Shown piece by piece: positions 7,963 to 17,092 of a stretch of DNA of 64,000 bases; the first letter of the stretch is position 1, and every line of letters starts with the position of its first letter. The position numbers and the translations under genes were made by a program. This DNA is from Amycolatopsis bullii. Lineage in GTDB: Bacteria > Actinomycetota > Actinomycetes > Mycobacteriales > Pseudonocardiaceae. Where the stretch lies: positions 57,408-121,407 of the forward strand of contig NZ_BNAW01000026.1 in assembly GCF_014654205.1 (NCBI RefSeq), given 5' to 3'. A model generated the notes under the pieces. It saw only the letters and a list, made by a program, of their open reading frames with translations. It was not told where the DNA came from and ran no database searches.

Positions 7963-8348
7963 CCTTCGCGCACCGACAGCGAATCCGTCCGCCAGGCGAT
8001 CTCCTTCTCGCCGCCCGTCGGCCAGCTCGACGACAGCCGGCGGCGGACACTGCCCAGCGCCCCCAGCTCGGCCAGGTCGACGCCGGAACCCTGCGCGGCC
8101 AGGGTGGACACCTCGGCCGTCGTGAGCGGCACGAAGTCGAAGAACTGCGCGTCTTCGCCGCCGGAGGAGTCGACGAACTCGGTGAAGATCGCGGCGAACG
8201 ACTGGCCGCACTCCGGGCACCGGCGCAGGGAGACGCTGAAGTGCGACCGCTCGACCAGGCGATGGGTCTTGTTCAGCCGGGTCGTGCAGAACGCCAGCGC
8301 GGTCAGGGCGTCTTCGCCGGAGCAGCGCGCGCAGCCGAACTCGGTCAT
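7956..8348 (-). CDS. Hypothetical protein with zinc-ribbon-like cysteines
   Basis: 130 residues from the ATG giving MTEFGCARCSGEDALTALAFC. Two Cys pairs (CARC near the N-terminus and CPECGQSF around residue 44) look like a four-cysteine zinc site. The rest is a mixed alpha/beta sequence (EFVDSSGGEDAQFFDFVPLTTAEVSTLAAQG) with no recognised domain. An upstream in-frame start would run into the chitinase promoter region and is not favoured. The gene may bind nucleic acid or simply be structural; no function is assigned. Confidence 0.6.
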   Translation of the reverse strand: MTEFGCARCSGEDALTALAFCTTRLNKTHRLVERSHFSVSLRRCPECGQSFAAIFTEFVDSSGGEDAQFFDFVPLTTAEVSTLAAQGSGVDLAELGALGSVRRRLSSSWPTGGEKEIAWRTDSLSVREGH

Positions 8349-8436
8349 CGGCCGATCATCGCACGCCGGTGAATCCGCGCCCGGCTGGGGCGGCAACGGG
8401 AAATCCGTTGACCGTACTGATTTGACCCTGGTTTGC

Positions 8437-8452
8437 AATGGTCTGGACCTGT
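8437..8452. promoter_or_regulatory. Chitinase operator resembling a DasR (dre) site / chitin direct repeat
   Basis: AATGGTCTGGACCTGT lies 40 bases upstream of the chitinase start. It resembles the Streptomyces dre consensus AGTGGTCTAGACCACT bound by the N-acetylglucosamine regulator DasR, and the TGGTCCAGACCT elements in Streptomyces chitinase promoters. A TTGACC hexamer precedes it (8422-8427). The match is by eye from recalled consensus sequences. The context of a chitinase gene makes it plausible. Confidence 0.5.
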
Positions 8453-8491
8453 TAGTCTCGGCGGGTCCGTCAGGGTGGTGAGGAGAATCCC

Positions 8492-9694
8492 GTGCTCCGC
8501 ATGAGAAAACGCATCGCCGTCGTCGCGCTCGCGCTCGCCGGCGCCACCGTCGTCGCGCCGCCCGCGGACGCCGGGCAGGGCCAGGGCAAGGTGATGGCCT
8601 ACTTCGCCGACTGGGACGTCTACGCCCGCGGCTACCACGTCAAGGACATCGAGACCTCCGGGTCGGCCGCGAAGCTGACCCACATCAACTACGCCTTCGG
8701 CAACGTGACGGGCGGCGGCTGCGCGGTCGGCGACCCGTGGGCCGACCACGACATGCCCTACGACGCCGCCACGAGCGTCAGCGGCCAGGCCGACAGCACC
8801 GAACCCGGCGCGCTGCACGGCAGCTTCAACCAGCTGCTCCAGCTCAAGAAGCTGCACCCGAAGCTCAAGGTCCTGTGGTCCTTCGGCGGCTGGACCTGGT
8901 CGGCCGGGTTCACCGAGGCGGCGAAGGACCCGGCCAAGTTCGCCGAGTCCTGCTACAACCTGGTCAACGACCCGCGCTGGGCGGGCGTGTTCGACGGCAT
9001 CGACGTCGACTGGGAGTACCCGAACGCCTGCGGCAACACCTGCGACACCAGCGGCCCGAAGGCCTTCACCGGGCTGGTCAAGGCCCTGCGGGCGAAGTTC
9101 GGCCGCCAGCTGGTGACCGCCGCGATCACCGCCGACGGCTCGAAGGACGGCAAGATCGACGCCACCGAGTACGGCGCCGCGAGCCGGTACCTCGACTGGT
9201 ACAACGTGATGACCTACGACTACTTCGTCGCCGGTGCCAGCCCGACCGGGCCGACCGCGCCGCACTCGCCGCTGCGGGCCTACCCGGGCATCCCGTCCGC
9301 CGGGTTCCACGCCGACGCGGCCATCCGGAAACTGCGTCACCAGGGCGTGCCGTCGTCGAAGATGTTGCTGGGCCTCGGGTTCTACGGCCGCGGCTGGGAC
9401 GGCGTCACGCAGAAGCAGCCGGGCGGCACGGCCACCGGCCCCGCGCCCGGCACGTACGAAGCCGGCGTCGAGGACTACAAGGTGCTCAAGACCAAGTGCC
9501 CCGCCAACGGCCGGATCGCGGGCACGGCGTATGCGAAGTGCGGTTCCCAGTGGTGGAGCTACGACACGCCCGAGACGGCGTCGGCGAAGGCCGGTTACGC
9601 GAAGTCGCAGGGGCTCGGCGGCGTGTTCGCCTGGGAGCTGTCCGGCGACACGGCGAACGCCGAGCTGCTGCGGGCCATCGCGGGCCGCTGCTGA
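8492..9694 (+). CDS. Secreted GH18 chitinase
   Basis: 400 residues from a GTG with AGGAG six bases upstream; the ATG three codons later has poor spacing. A Sec signal peptide (MRKRIAVVALALAGATVVAPPADA) is followed directly by the catalytic domain, with no carbohydrate-binding or FnIII module. The barrel shows KVMAYFADWDVYARGYHV, KLTHINYAFGNV, LKVLWSFGGWTWS, and the DxxDxDxE motif in FDGIDVDWEYP, with the catalytic acid near Glu175. Later come DWYNVMTYDYF and GVFAWELSGD. It cleaves chitin outside the cell to N-acetylchitooligosaccharides. It resembles Streptomyces family-18 subfamily A enzymes. Followed by a strong hairpin terminator. Confidence 0.95.
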   Translation: MLRMRKRIAVVALALAGATVVAPPADAGQGQGKVMAYFADWDVYARGYHVKDIETSGSAAKLTHINYAFGNVTGGGCAVGDPWADHDMPYDAATSVSGQADSTEPGALHGSFNQLLQLKKLHPKLKVLWSFGGWTWSAGFTEAAKDPAKFAESCYNLVNDPRWAGVFDGIDVDWEYPNACGNTCDTSGPKAFTGLVKALRAKFGRQLVTAAITADGSKDGKIDATEYGAASRYLDWYNVMTYDYFVAGASPTGPTAPHSPLRAYPGIPSAGFHADAAIRKLRHQGVPSSKMLLGLGFYGRGWDGVTQKQPGGTATGPAPGTYEAGVEDYKVLKTKCPANGRIAGTAYAKCGSQWWSYDTPETASAKAGYAKSQGLGGVFAWELSGDTANAELLRAIAGRC

Positions 9695-9701
9695 AAGCTG
9701 G

Positions 9702-9729
9702 AGGGCCCGGGCGCGTGCGCCCGGGCCCT
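9702..9729 (+). terminator. Rho-independent-type hairpin after chitinase
   Basis: Perfect 13-bp inverted repeat, AGGGCCCGGGCGC at 9702-9714 and its complement at 9717-9729, with a tiny loop, beginning seven bases after the chitinase stop. It lies between convergent genes, so it could act for both the chitinase and the MFS gene. No T-run follows, which is usual for actinobacterial terminators. Confidence 0.85.
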
Positions 9730-9737
9730 TCGTCCAC

Positions 9738-10901
9738 TCAGGAGCGGGCGGGGAACCCGTGCCGCCGGGCGCCGAGCACCACGGCGAGCACCGGCAGCAG
9801 GAGCACGAGCAGCGTCCAGGGGAACGCCCCCGGGCCGGCGGCGTCGAGCAGGACCCCGCCGGCCACCCCGCCCGCGGCCATCGCGGCGTTCCACAGCGTG
9901 ACGAGCATGGCCTGCGCGGTGTCCGCCGCCTCGCCGCCGGCGTTCCCGGCCGCCGTCTGCAGCAGCGTCGGGACGCCACCCCAGCCGAGCCCCCAGAGCG
10001 CCACGGCGACGTAGACCAGCGCCGGGCTGCCCGCGAACACCGCCAGCAGGGTCGCGGCCACCGCGACGCCGATCGTGCTGAGCACCGTCAAGGCCCGCAG
10101 CGCGCGGTCGATCCGGGCGCCGACGACCCCGATGCCCGCCATCGACGCGATCCCGAACACCAGCAGGACGGCGTCGACCGCGTCACCCATCCCGGCGTGG
10201 CCGAGGAAGGCGGCGACGTAGGTGTAGAGCACGGTGTGGGCCAGCACGAACACGAGCGTCACGGCGAGCACGGGCACGACACCGGGGACGGTGAGCGTGC
10301 GCAGGACCGGCGTCCGGTCCGCCGCCCGCCCAGGCTGGTCCGGGACCGCCGCGGCGATCCAGGCGAGCAGCACGACCGCGATCGCCGACATGACACCGAA
10401 CGCCGAGCGCCAGCCGAGCAGGCCGCCGAGGAACGTCCCGGCCGGGATGCCGAGCGAAAGCGCCAGCGGGATGCCGGCCATCACGATCGCGATGGCCTTG
10501 CCCTCCTCGTGCGGGACGAGCCGGCGCGCGTAGCCGGCGAGCAGCGCCCACACGACACCCGCGGCCACCCCGGCGACGAACCGGGCCACCATCGTCAGCG
10601 CGTAGTCCGCCGACAGCGTCGTGACGGTGTTGGCCACCGCGAACCCCGCGACCCCGGTGAGCAGCAAGTGTTTGCGGGACCACCTCGCGGTGGCGGCGGA
10701 CAACGGGATCGCGGTGAGCGCGGTGCCCAGCGCGTAGATCGTCACGGCCTGGCCCGCCGCGGACTCGCCGACGCCGAGGCCGGCGCTCATCCCGGGCAGC
10801 ACGCCGGCCGGCAGCGCCTCGGTGAGCACGGTGACGAACGCGGCGGTGGTCAGGGCGAGGAGGGCGGTCAGGGGGAGACTTCGGGTGCTGAGGTTCGTCA
10901 T
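9738..10901 (-). CDS. MFS efflux transporter (DHA1/AraJ-like)
   Basis: 387 residues with twelve hydrophobic segments. The first half contains TEALPAGVLPGMSAGLGVGESAAGQAVTIYALGTALTAIPLSAATARWSRKHLLL, the MFS TM1-TM2 region and the motif A-like loop. FVAGVAAGVVWALLAGYARRLVP and AGIPLALSLGIPAGTFLGGLLGWRSAFGVM carry the antiporter motif C region of the DHA1 family. The likely role is export of a drug or sugar-like compound across the inner membrane. It is divergent from a MerR gene with a dyad between them, so induction by that regulator is expected. Confidence 0.9.
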   Translation of the reverse strand: MTNLSTRSLPLTALLALTTAAFVTVLTEALPAGVLPGMSAGLGVGESAAGQAVTIYALGTALTAIPLSAATARWSRKHLLLTGVAGFAVANTVTTLSADYALTMVARFVAGVAAGVVWALLAGYARRLVPHEEGKAIAIVMAGIPLALSLGIPAGTFLGGLLGWRSAFGVMSAIAVVLLAWIAAAVPDQPGRAADRTPVLRTLTVPGVVPVLAVTLVFVLAHTVLYTYVAAFLGHAGMGDAVDAVLLVFGIASMAGIGVVGARIDRALRALTVLSTIGVAVAATLLAVFAGSPALVYVAVALWGLGWGGVPTLLQTAAGNAGGEAADTAQAMLVTLWNAAMAAGGVAGGVLLDAAGPGAFPWTLLVLLLPVLAVVLGARRHGFPARS

Positions 10902-10919
10902 GCCGCTATGCTCGAACCC

Positions 10920-10933
10920 TCACATAGATGTGA
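10920..10933. promoter_or_regulatory. MerR-type operator dyad
   Basis: TCACATAGATGTGA is a perfect 14-bp dyad inside CCTCACATAGATGTGAAGG, midway between the divergent MFS (start 10901) and MerR (start 10966) genes. MerR proteins bind such a dyad between over-spaced -35 and -10 elements and activate by DNA untwisting. The dyad is seen; the regulator assignment is inferred from position. Confidence 0.65.
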
Positions 10934-10965
10934 AGGTCTACCCCGGCGAGCGTGAGGTGGCGCAC

Positions 10966-11340
10966 ATGCGGATCGGCGAGCTTTCGGAGCGCACGGGCAC
11001 GTCCCGCCGGCTCCTCCGGTACTACGAGGAGCAGGGCCTGATCGTCGCCGGCCGCGGCCCGAACGGCTACCGCGACTACGCCGAGCCGACGGTCGACCGG
11101 GTGATCCAGGTCCGCGGCCTGCTCGACGCCGGCCTGCCGACCCGGATCATCAAGCAGATCCTGCCCTGCCTGGACAAACCGCGGACGATCTACTTCCCGG
11201 ACGCGACCCCGGAAATGATCGCGACCCTGGAAGCCGAGCGCGACCGGATGACCCGGCGGGCGGAATGCCTGCTGCGCAACCGCGACGCGATCACCGAGTA
11301 CCTGGCCGCGGTCCGCGAGTACGACTCCGCCGTCGGCTGA
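10966..11340 (+). CDS. MerR family transcriptional regulator
   Basis: 124 residues starting MRIGELSERTGTSRRLLRYYEEQGLI, the canonical MerR winged-helix opening, followed by GPNGYRDYAEPTVDRVIQVRGLLDAGLPTRIIKQILP. A coiled-coil dimerisation helix (PEMIATLEAERDRMTRRAECLLRNRDAITEYLAAV) closes the protein; no large effector domain is present. Only one Cys pair is visible (CL in the hinge and in the coil), with no classic metal motif. It probably senses an organic compound exported by the divergent MFS pump. Confidence 0.92.
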   Translation: MRIGELSERTGTSRRLLRYYEEQGLIVAGRGPNGYRDYAEPTVDRVIQVRGLLDAGLPTRIIKQILPCLDKPRTIYFPDATPEMIATLEAERDRMTRRAECLLRNRDAITEYLAAVREYDSAVG

Positions 11341-11354
11341 CGGCCGCTACCGGC

Positions 11355-11786
11355 TCACCAGCGGCGGGACGGGTCGATCACGTGGACGGCCGCTTCCTCG
11401 GCCGAAGCCGCGCCGCCGTCGATGCCGGCGTCCGAGGCGTACAGCTCTTCGTCGGTGTCCTCGCCGAAGCCTTCGTCCGTGGCGACCAGGCGGCCCGCGC
11501 GGACGTCGCCGACCTCGTCGTCGATCAGCTCGCCGTCGGTGTCCTCGGAGTCGCCCAGCCCGTCGTCGTCGAGGTCGTCGGCCAGGTCGGGGACCTCGCG
11601 GGCGAGCCGGCCCGCCCAGCTCTCGCCCTCCGCCGTCTCGCGCGCGGTGGTGCCCCAGCCTTCGGTGGCCTGCGCGCGTTCCGGTGGTGAATAACCCTCC
11701 GCCAGCTCGTCGCGGTCGTCCAAAGTGTCCTCGGGGTCGAGGATGCCGTCGTCGGCGTTGTCGTCGATGTCGTTGTCCACGAACAC
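11355..11786 (-). CDS. DUF5709 domain protein
   Basis: 143 residues, extremely acidic, with repeated D/E-rich phrases: DNDIDDNADDGILDPEDTLDDRDELAEGYSPPERAQATEGWGTTARETAEGESWAGRLAREVPD. The 'LDP-DTL--R---L--GYSPPERP' opening and the 'ET---RL--E-PD' helix define the actinobacterial DUF5709 family. It is soluble and probably largely disordered. Function unknown. GTG start; divergent from the secreted cyclase-family gene. Confidence 0.85.
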   Translation of the reverse strand: MFVDNDIDDNADDGILDPEDTLDDRDELAEGYSPPERAQATEGWGTTARETAEGESWAGRLAREVPDLADDLDDDGLGDSEDTDGELIDDEVGDVRAGRLVATDEGFGEDTDEELYASDAGIDGGAASAEEAAVHVIDPSRRW

Positions 11787-11878
11787 ATCTTCGCGCAGGC
11801 TCTATGGCCGCGCCCAGTCCGGGTGATATGACCGTGCTGAGCCGGGGTGCTGCCCGGCACGGTGAAAGGTGATCCCTC

Positions 11879-12706
11879 ATGCCGATGAGACGCAGGGTGC
11901 TGGCCGCGGGGCTGGCCGGGGTGTTCGGCGCCGCGCTGTCCGGGCGGACGGCCCAAGCTGCCGAAACCGCGCCCCCGGTGCGGCTCGACCAGCTGAACCT
12001 GGTCAACCTGTCGCACGTCAACGACCCCGCCACCACCAACGTCTTCCCCGGTGACCCGGCCTTCGAGCTGGAGACCATCGCCACCATCCCCGAAGACGGC
12101 TACTACCTGCAGTTCGTCCGCGAAGGCGAGCACACCGGGACGCACTGGGGCGCGCCCGGGCACTTCAACACCGGCGAACCACTGGCCGACGACATGGACC
12201 CGGCGGACCTGTTCCGGCCCGCCGTCAAGATCGATATACGCGCGAAGGCGGCGCACAACCCGGACTACGCCGTGACGATCGACGACCTCAAGGCGTGGGA
12301 GAAGCGCCACGGCCGCATCCCGGACGAGTCCGTGGTGGTGCTGTGGACCGGCTGGGACGCCAAGTGGGGCACGCCCGCCTTCCCGAACACCGGCGCGGAC
12401 GGCGTGCTGCACCAGCCGGGGTTCTCGATCCCGGCGGTGCAGTGGCTGATCGACACCGGCCGCCTGGGCCGCCGCGGCGGAACGGGCACCGACACGTTCA
12501 GCCCGGACGTCGGCACCGACGAGACGTACACGGTGTCCAAGCTGGTCTACCGGCGGCACCGGATCAGCCTGGAGATCCTGGCGAACCTCAAGGCCCTGCC
12601 CACGACCGGTGCCTGGGTCCTCGCCGGCGGCCCGATCAACCGCAACGGCGCGGGCTCCACGGCCACCATCTTCGGCGTGCTCCCGCCCGGAGTGAAAGCG
12701 AACTGA
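11879..12706 (+). CDS. Secreted cyclase (kynurenine formamidase-like) family protein
   Basis: 275 residues with an N-terminal export signal (MRRRVLAAGLAGVFGAALSGRTAQAA; an Arg-rich start compatible with Sec or Tat). The cyclase/KynB domain shows LVNLSHVNDPATTNVFPGDPAFELE near the start. The metal-binding segment is GEHTGTHWGAPGHF, where the canonical motif is HxGTHxDxPxH; the Asp position is Gly here, which may alter metal binding. The domain ends PTTGAWVLAGGPINRNGAGSTATIFGVLP. Family members hydrolyse N-formylkynurenine or lactone/amide substrates. The substrate is unknown. Confidence 0.85.
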   Translation: MPMRRRVLAAGLAGVFGAALSGRTAQAAETAPPVRLDQLNLVNLSHVNDPATTNVFPGDPAFELETIATIPEDGYYLQFVREGEHTGTHWGAPGHFNTGEPLADDMDPADLFRPAVKIDIRAKAAHNPDYAVTIDDLKAWEKRHGRIPDESVVVLWTGWDAKWGTPAFPNTGADGVLHQPGFSIPAVQWLIDTGRLGRRGGTGTDTFSPDVGTDETYTVSKLVYRRHRISLEILANLKALPTTGAWVLAGGPINRNGAGSTATIFGVLPPGVKAN

Positions 12707-12713
12707 CCGGGGG

Positions 12714-12868
12714 CCAAGACCCAACCGCCCCAATGTGGCCTTGGTTGCGTTGAATCGGCACTGCGGCGCGAAGCGCCTCCGTTGAGGGTGGTGGTGGGGG
12801 CATGGGCGGAGCAACCAAGGCGGCCTTCGGTGCGTCAGACGCAACCAAGGCCGCCTTGGGGCGCTTGG
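12714..12868. repeat. Interspersed intergenic repeat, AACCAAGG/CCTTGG family
   Basis: The gap between the cyclase and GGDEF-EAL genes consists of blocks related to GCCCCAATGTGGCCTTGGTT (12735 onward) and, in opposite orientation, GCAACCAAGGCGGCCTT...CGTCAGACGCAACCAAGGCCGCCTTGGGGCG (12812-12864). The second block is nearly identical, reverse-complemented, to the repeat at 50162-50222. Translated, it yields repeated PKAAL-ASDAPKAAL, producing spurious reading frames. No gene is called here. Confidence 0.8.
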
Positions 12869-15181
12869 CTAGCCGGCGGCGAGCGTCGAGAGGCGCAGCG
12901 AGGACAGCGGGGCCGGATGGCCGAAGCGGTAGCCCTGGGCGGTGGTGCAGCCCGCGCGGGTGACCAGCTCGGCCTGCTCGGCCGTCTCGATGCCCTCGGC
13001 GACCACCGCCACCTCCAGGTCGGCGCACAGCCCGACCAGTGACCGGCACAGGGCCGCGTCGCGGTCCGGGCGGACGCCCGTCATCAGCGCGCGGTCCAGC
13101 TTGATCAGGTCGACCGGCAACGCGTGCAGCACCGTCAGCGAGCTGTACCCCGCGCCGAAGTCGTCGAGGGCCACCCGGACACCCAGGTCCTGCAGGCGGC
13201 GGATCGCGGCCGCACCCGCGTCCAGGTCCGGGACCGGCACCGTCTCGGTGATCTCGACGATCAGGCGTTCGGCCGGCAGGCCGTACCGGTCCAGCGCGGC
13301 CTCGACGCTCTGCTCCAGCGTGGCGGCACCCAGCCGGCTCGCGCACACGTTCACGTGCACGGTGAGCTCGATCCCGGCCGCGGTGATCTCGCGGCACGCC
13401 AGGTCCAGGACCAGCGCGTCCAGTTCCGCGCCGAGCCCGGCGCCTTCCGCGGCGCGGACGAACGTCTCGGGTGACACCGAGGTGCCGTCCCGCGTGGTCC
13501 AGCGGGCGAGCGCCTCCACCGCCACCGGCTGCTCGTCGGCCAGCCGCACGATCGGCTGGAACACCAGCGCGAAGCCCTCCGGGAGACCGCCGTCCGCGCG
13601 GCGCAGCGCCGACGGGAAGTCGGGCGGCCCGTCCGGCGACGGGTGGTACACGACCGTCGTGTCCTTGCCGAGCCGTTTGCCCGCGTACATCGACGTGTCC
13701 GCGCGGCCCAGCAGCACGTCGGCGGTGATCGCCGGTTCGGCCGGGTCCGGCACCACCAGGCCCATGCTCGCGCGGACCGCCACCAGCGTGCCGTGCACCG
13801 CGAACGGCCGCCGCAGCGCGCTCTGGATCCGGTCGGCGACCGCCTGCGGGGCGTCGACCTCGCCTTCCAGCAGGATCGCGAACTCGTCGCCGCCCAGGCG
13901 CGCGACCGTGTCACCCGTGCGGACGCAGCTCAGCAGCCGCTGGGCGACCGCGTGCAGCAGGACGTCCCCGCCCGCGTGCCCGAACCGGTCGTTGACCTCC
14001 TTGAAGTCGTCCAGGTCGACGAAGATCAGCACGAGCGGCCGGTGCCCGCCCTCCGCGCCCTGCTCGACGGCCCGGTCCAGCCGGTCGGCGAACAGCGCGC
14101 GGTTGGCCAGCCCGGTCAGCGGGTCGTGGTAGGCCTGGTGGGTCAGCTGCTGCTGGCCCTCGTACACCCGGCGCAGCAGCAACCTGTTGTCCAGCAGGGA
14201 AAGCAGCTGCCGGGCGAGCACCAGGAACACCACCAGCGCGCCGACGAACACCTCGACGCCGTCCGGGCCCGCCCCGGCCACGATCTGCACGGTGATCAGC
14301 AGCGCGACCGCGGTGACCGGCAGGTACGGCAGCGCCACCTGCCACCAGTCGACGCCCACCGGCTGGCTCGCGTCGTCCCGCCGTCGCGTGTGGGGCGTGA
14401 CCAGCAAAGCGAAGGCGATGAACAGCGGGCCGAGCACGAACCCGGCGTCCGACCACGGCTTCATGCTTTCCGCGCCGATGCTGACCAGGTAGGCGAACAC
14501 GCTGTCGGAGCAGGCCAGCGCGACGATCCCGAGCGCGGCCAGCAGCAGGTTCGCGCGGTACGGGCGGTCCACCCGGTCGAACACGACCAGCAGCACCGCG
14601 ACGACCACGACCACCAGGTCGGTCAGCGGGTAGGCGATGGCGACGGCCCAGGTCAGCGCGTCCGGCCCGGTGGCCCGGACCACCTGCCCGAGCGCCGCGG
14701 TCCAGGTGAGGATGAACAGCGAGCCGGTGACGACGAGCCCGTCGAGCACCACCGCGACCCCGAAGTGCGCGGTCCACTGGGCGGGCTGCCAGCGTTCGCG
14801 GTCCGGCCGCGCCCGCGCGTGCGCGAGCACGAACAGCGCCGGGAGCGCGAACAGCGGGAAGCTCAGGTACCCGACGTCGGCCAGCGACGGCGACGGCAGC
14901 CCGCGGCCGTCGACCAGCTGGTACCACGACCAGACGCACTGGCCGATCGACCAGCCGGTCATGCCGAGTGCGACCAGCAGCCGCCACCAGCGCTGGTGGC
15001 CGCGCAGCCGCCGGGCGACGACGACGCCGCAGACGACCGCGGTGATCCCGGCGGACAGCTGCAGGGCGTCGTCGACCCAGAGGGCGAGGGTGTCGCCCCA
15101 GAAGGCGAAACCGTTGACCACCACCAGGGCCGCCACGACGAAGACGAGCAGGATGGCCACTGGGTACCGCCGCACTGTCAT
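12869..15181 (-). CDS. Membrane-bound GGDEF-EAL cyclic-di-GMP enzyme
   Basis: 770 residues. The N-terminal 320 residues hold about nine membrane helices forming a sensor-like module with no recognised PAS or GAF domain. The GGDEF domain follows HDPLTGLANRALFADRL and contains an intact active site in RLGGDEFAILLEG (about residue 428) plus a typical FVDLDDFKEVNDRFGH. The EAL domain (about 530-765) has an intact VEALARW, the metal ligand region DDFGAGYSSL, and KLDRALMTG and VAEGIETAEQ. Both catalytic motifs look active, so the protein could make and degrade c-di-GMP. This architecture is common in actinobacteria such as Streptomyces RmdA/RmdB relatives. Confidence 0.93.
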   Translation of the reverse strand: MTVRRYPVAILLVFVVAALVVVNGFAFWGDTLALWVDDALQLSAGITAVVCGVVVARRLRGHQRWWRLLVALGMTGWSIGQCVWSWYQLVDGRGLPSPSLADVGYLSFPLFALPALFVLAHARARPDRERWQPAQWTAHFGVAVVLDGLVVTGSLFILTWTAALGQVVRATGPDALTWAVAIAYPLTDLVVVVVAVLLVVFDRVDRPYRANLLLAALGIVALACSDSVFAYLVSIGAESMKPWSDAGFVLGPLFIAFALLVTPHTRRRDDASQPVGVDWWQVALPYLPVTAVALLITVQIVAGAGPDGVEVFVGALVVFLVLARQLLSLLDNRLLLRRVYEGQQQLTHQAYHDPLTGLANRALFADRLDRAVEQGAEGGHRPLVLIFVDLDDFKEVNDRFGHAGGDVLLHAVAQRLLSCVRTGDTVARLGGDEFAILLEGEVDAPQAVADRIQSALRRPFAVHGTLVAVRASMGLVVPDPAEPAITADVLLGRADTSMYAGKRLGKDTTVVYHPSPDGPPDFPSALRRADGGLPEGFALVFQPIVRLADEQPVAVEALARWTTRDGTSVSPETFVRAAEGAGLGAELDALVLDLACREITAAGIELTVHVNVCASRLGAATLEQSVEAALDRYGLPAERLIVEITETVPVPDLDAGAAAIRRLQDLGVRVALDDFGAGYSSLTVLHALPVDLIKLDRALMTGVRPDRDAALCRSLVGLCADLEVAVVAEGIETAEQAELVTRAGCTTAQGYRFGHPAPLSSLRLSTLAAG

Positions 15182-15269
15182 GGCACCTCACGCGGTCACG
15201 CACGCCGGTCGGACCGGCAAACACTACACCGGGCGTGATCAACTGCGAACGCACCGGCACGGGTGCCGG

Positions 15270-16077
15270 TCAGGCGATGTCGCGGCGCTGCAGCAGCCAG
15301 CCGCCGAGGACGCCGAACGCGATCAGGTAGGCCGCCAGCACGGCGGTCGCCTGTCCGGCCCCGACGACCTGCTCGACCCCCGGCGCACTCGCCCCGAAGG
15401 CGGCGGCCAGCGCCCCCGCGTTCGGCCCGGGCAGCCCCTTCTGCAGCTGCGCGACCCAGTCCAGCAGCGGCGCGGCGACCGACGCGAGGAGGTTCTGCAC
15501 CGCGAGCAGCCACACCAGGCCCAGCCCGATCGGCAGGGCGACCGAGCGCAGGCCGATCGCCAGCAGCACGCCGAGCGCGCCCCACATGGTCGCGACCAGC
15601 CAGCCGGCGCCGAGGCCGAGCAGGACGTCCGACGCGGCGGGCCAGTGCACCGCCTGGTCTTCGAGCGACGCGACGAGCGCGCTCGCTCCCGCCGTCGTCG
15701 CGAACAGCGTGAGCACAGCGGCCAGGGCGGCCACCGCGACCGTGACGAGCTTCGCCCCGTACACCGCGACGCGCGACGGGTGCTGGACGAGCACGGTCTT
15801 CCAGGTGCCGTAACCGTATTCGCTCCCGGCGACCAGGACGCCGAAGATCAGCGCGAGGGCGCCGACGAAGATCGGCAGGCCGCCCAGCGCGCTGCCGACG
15901 AAGGCGTCCGGCAGCATCGCGGCCAGCCCGCGGCCACTGCCCGGCGGCCCGGACGCCGCGCCGCTCAAGCCGGCGTACGGGACGGCGTACCCGAAGGTCA
16001 GGGTCAGGACGACGGCGACGGCCAGCAGCAGCCAGGTCGCGGGACGGCGGGCCTGCTTGGTCAGCTCGGCGCGGATG

Positions 16078-16088
<11 letters not shown>
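15270..16088 (-). CDS. ABC-2 type transporter permease
   Basis: 272 residues with six membrane helices: LRDIRAELTKQARRPATWLLLAVAVVLTLTFGYAV at the start (the cytoplasmic helix plus TM1 typical of ABC-2 exporters), SALGGLPIFVGALALIFGVLVAGSEYGYGTWKTVLVQHPSR, AKLVTVAVAALAAVLTLFATTAG, and later segments ending ATAVLAAYLIAFGVLGGWLLQRRDIA. It overlaps the upstream ATPase gene by 11 bases, so the two are translationally coupled and form one exporter. The substrate is not evident. Confidence 0.9.
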
Positions 16089-16977
<889 letters not shown>

Positions 16978-17092
16978 GGTGGCCTCCTTTTTCGGCGTCT
17001 CCCATGGTCGGGATCGGGGCGCTCGCGGGCGTCCGCCGCCGGACGGCACTTGCGCCTACGCCGGGCTGCGTACGCGGGGTACGGTCGGCGTG

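Noticed and set aside
9234..10955. 573-codon plus-strand frame opposite the MFS gene
   Set aside because: The real MFS protein has twelve membrane helices on the other strand; this frame is a charged low-complexity shadow.
12636..13397. Frame containing PKAALVASDAPKAALVA
   Set aside because: The motif is the translation of the interspersed DNA repeat, not a protein family, and the rest is a shifted frame inside the EAL domain.
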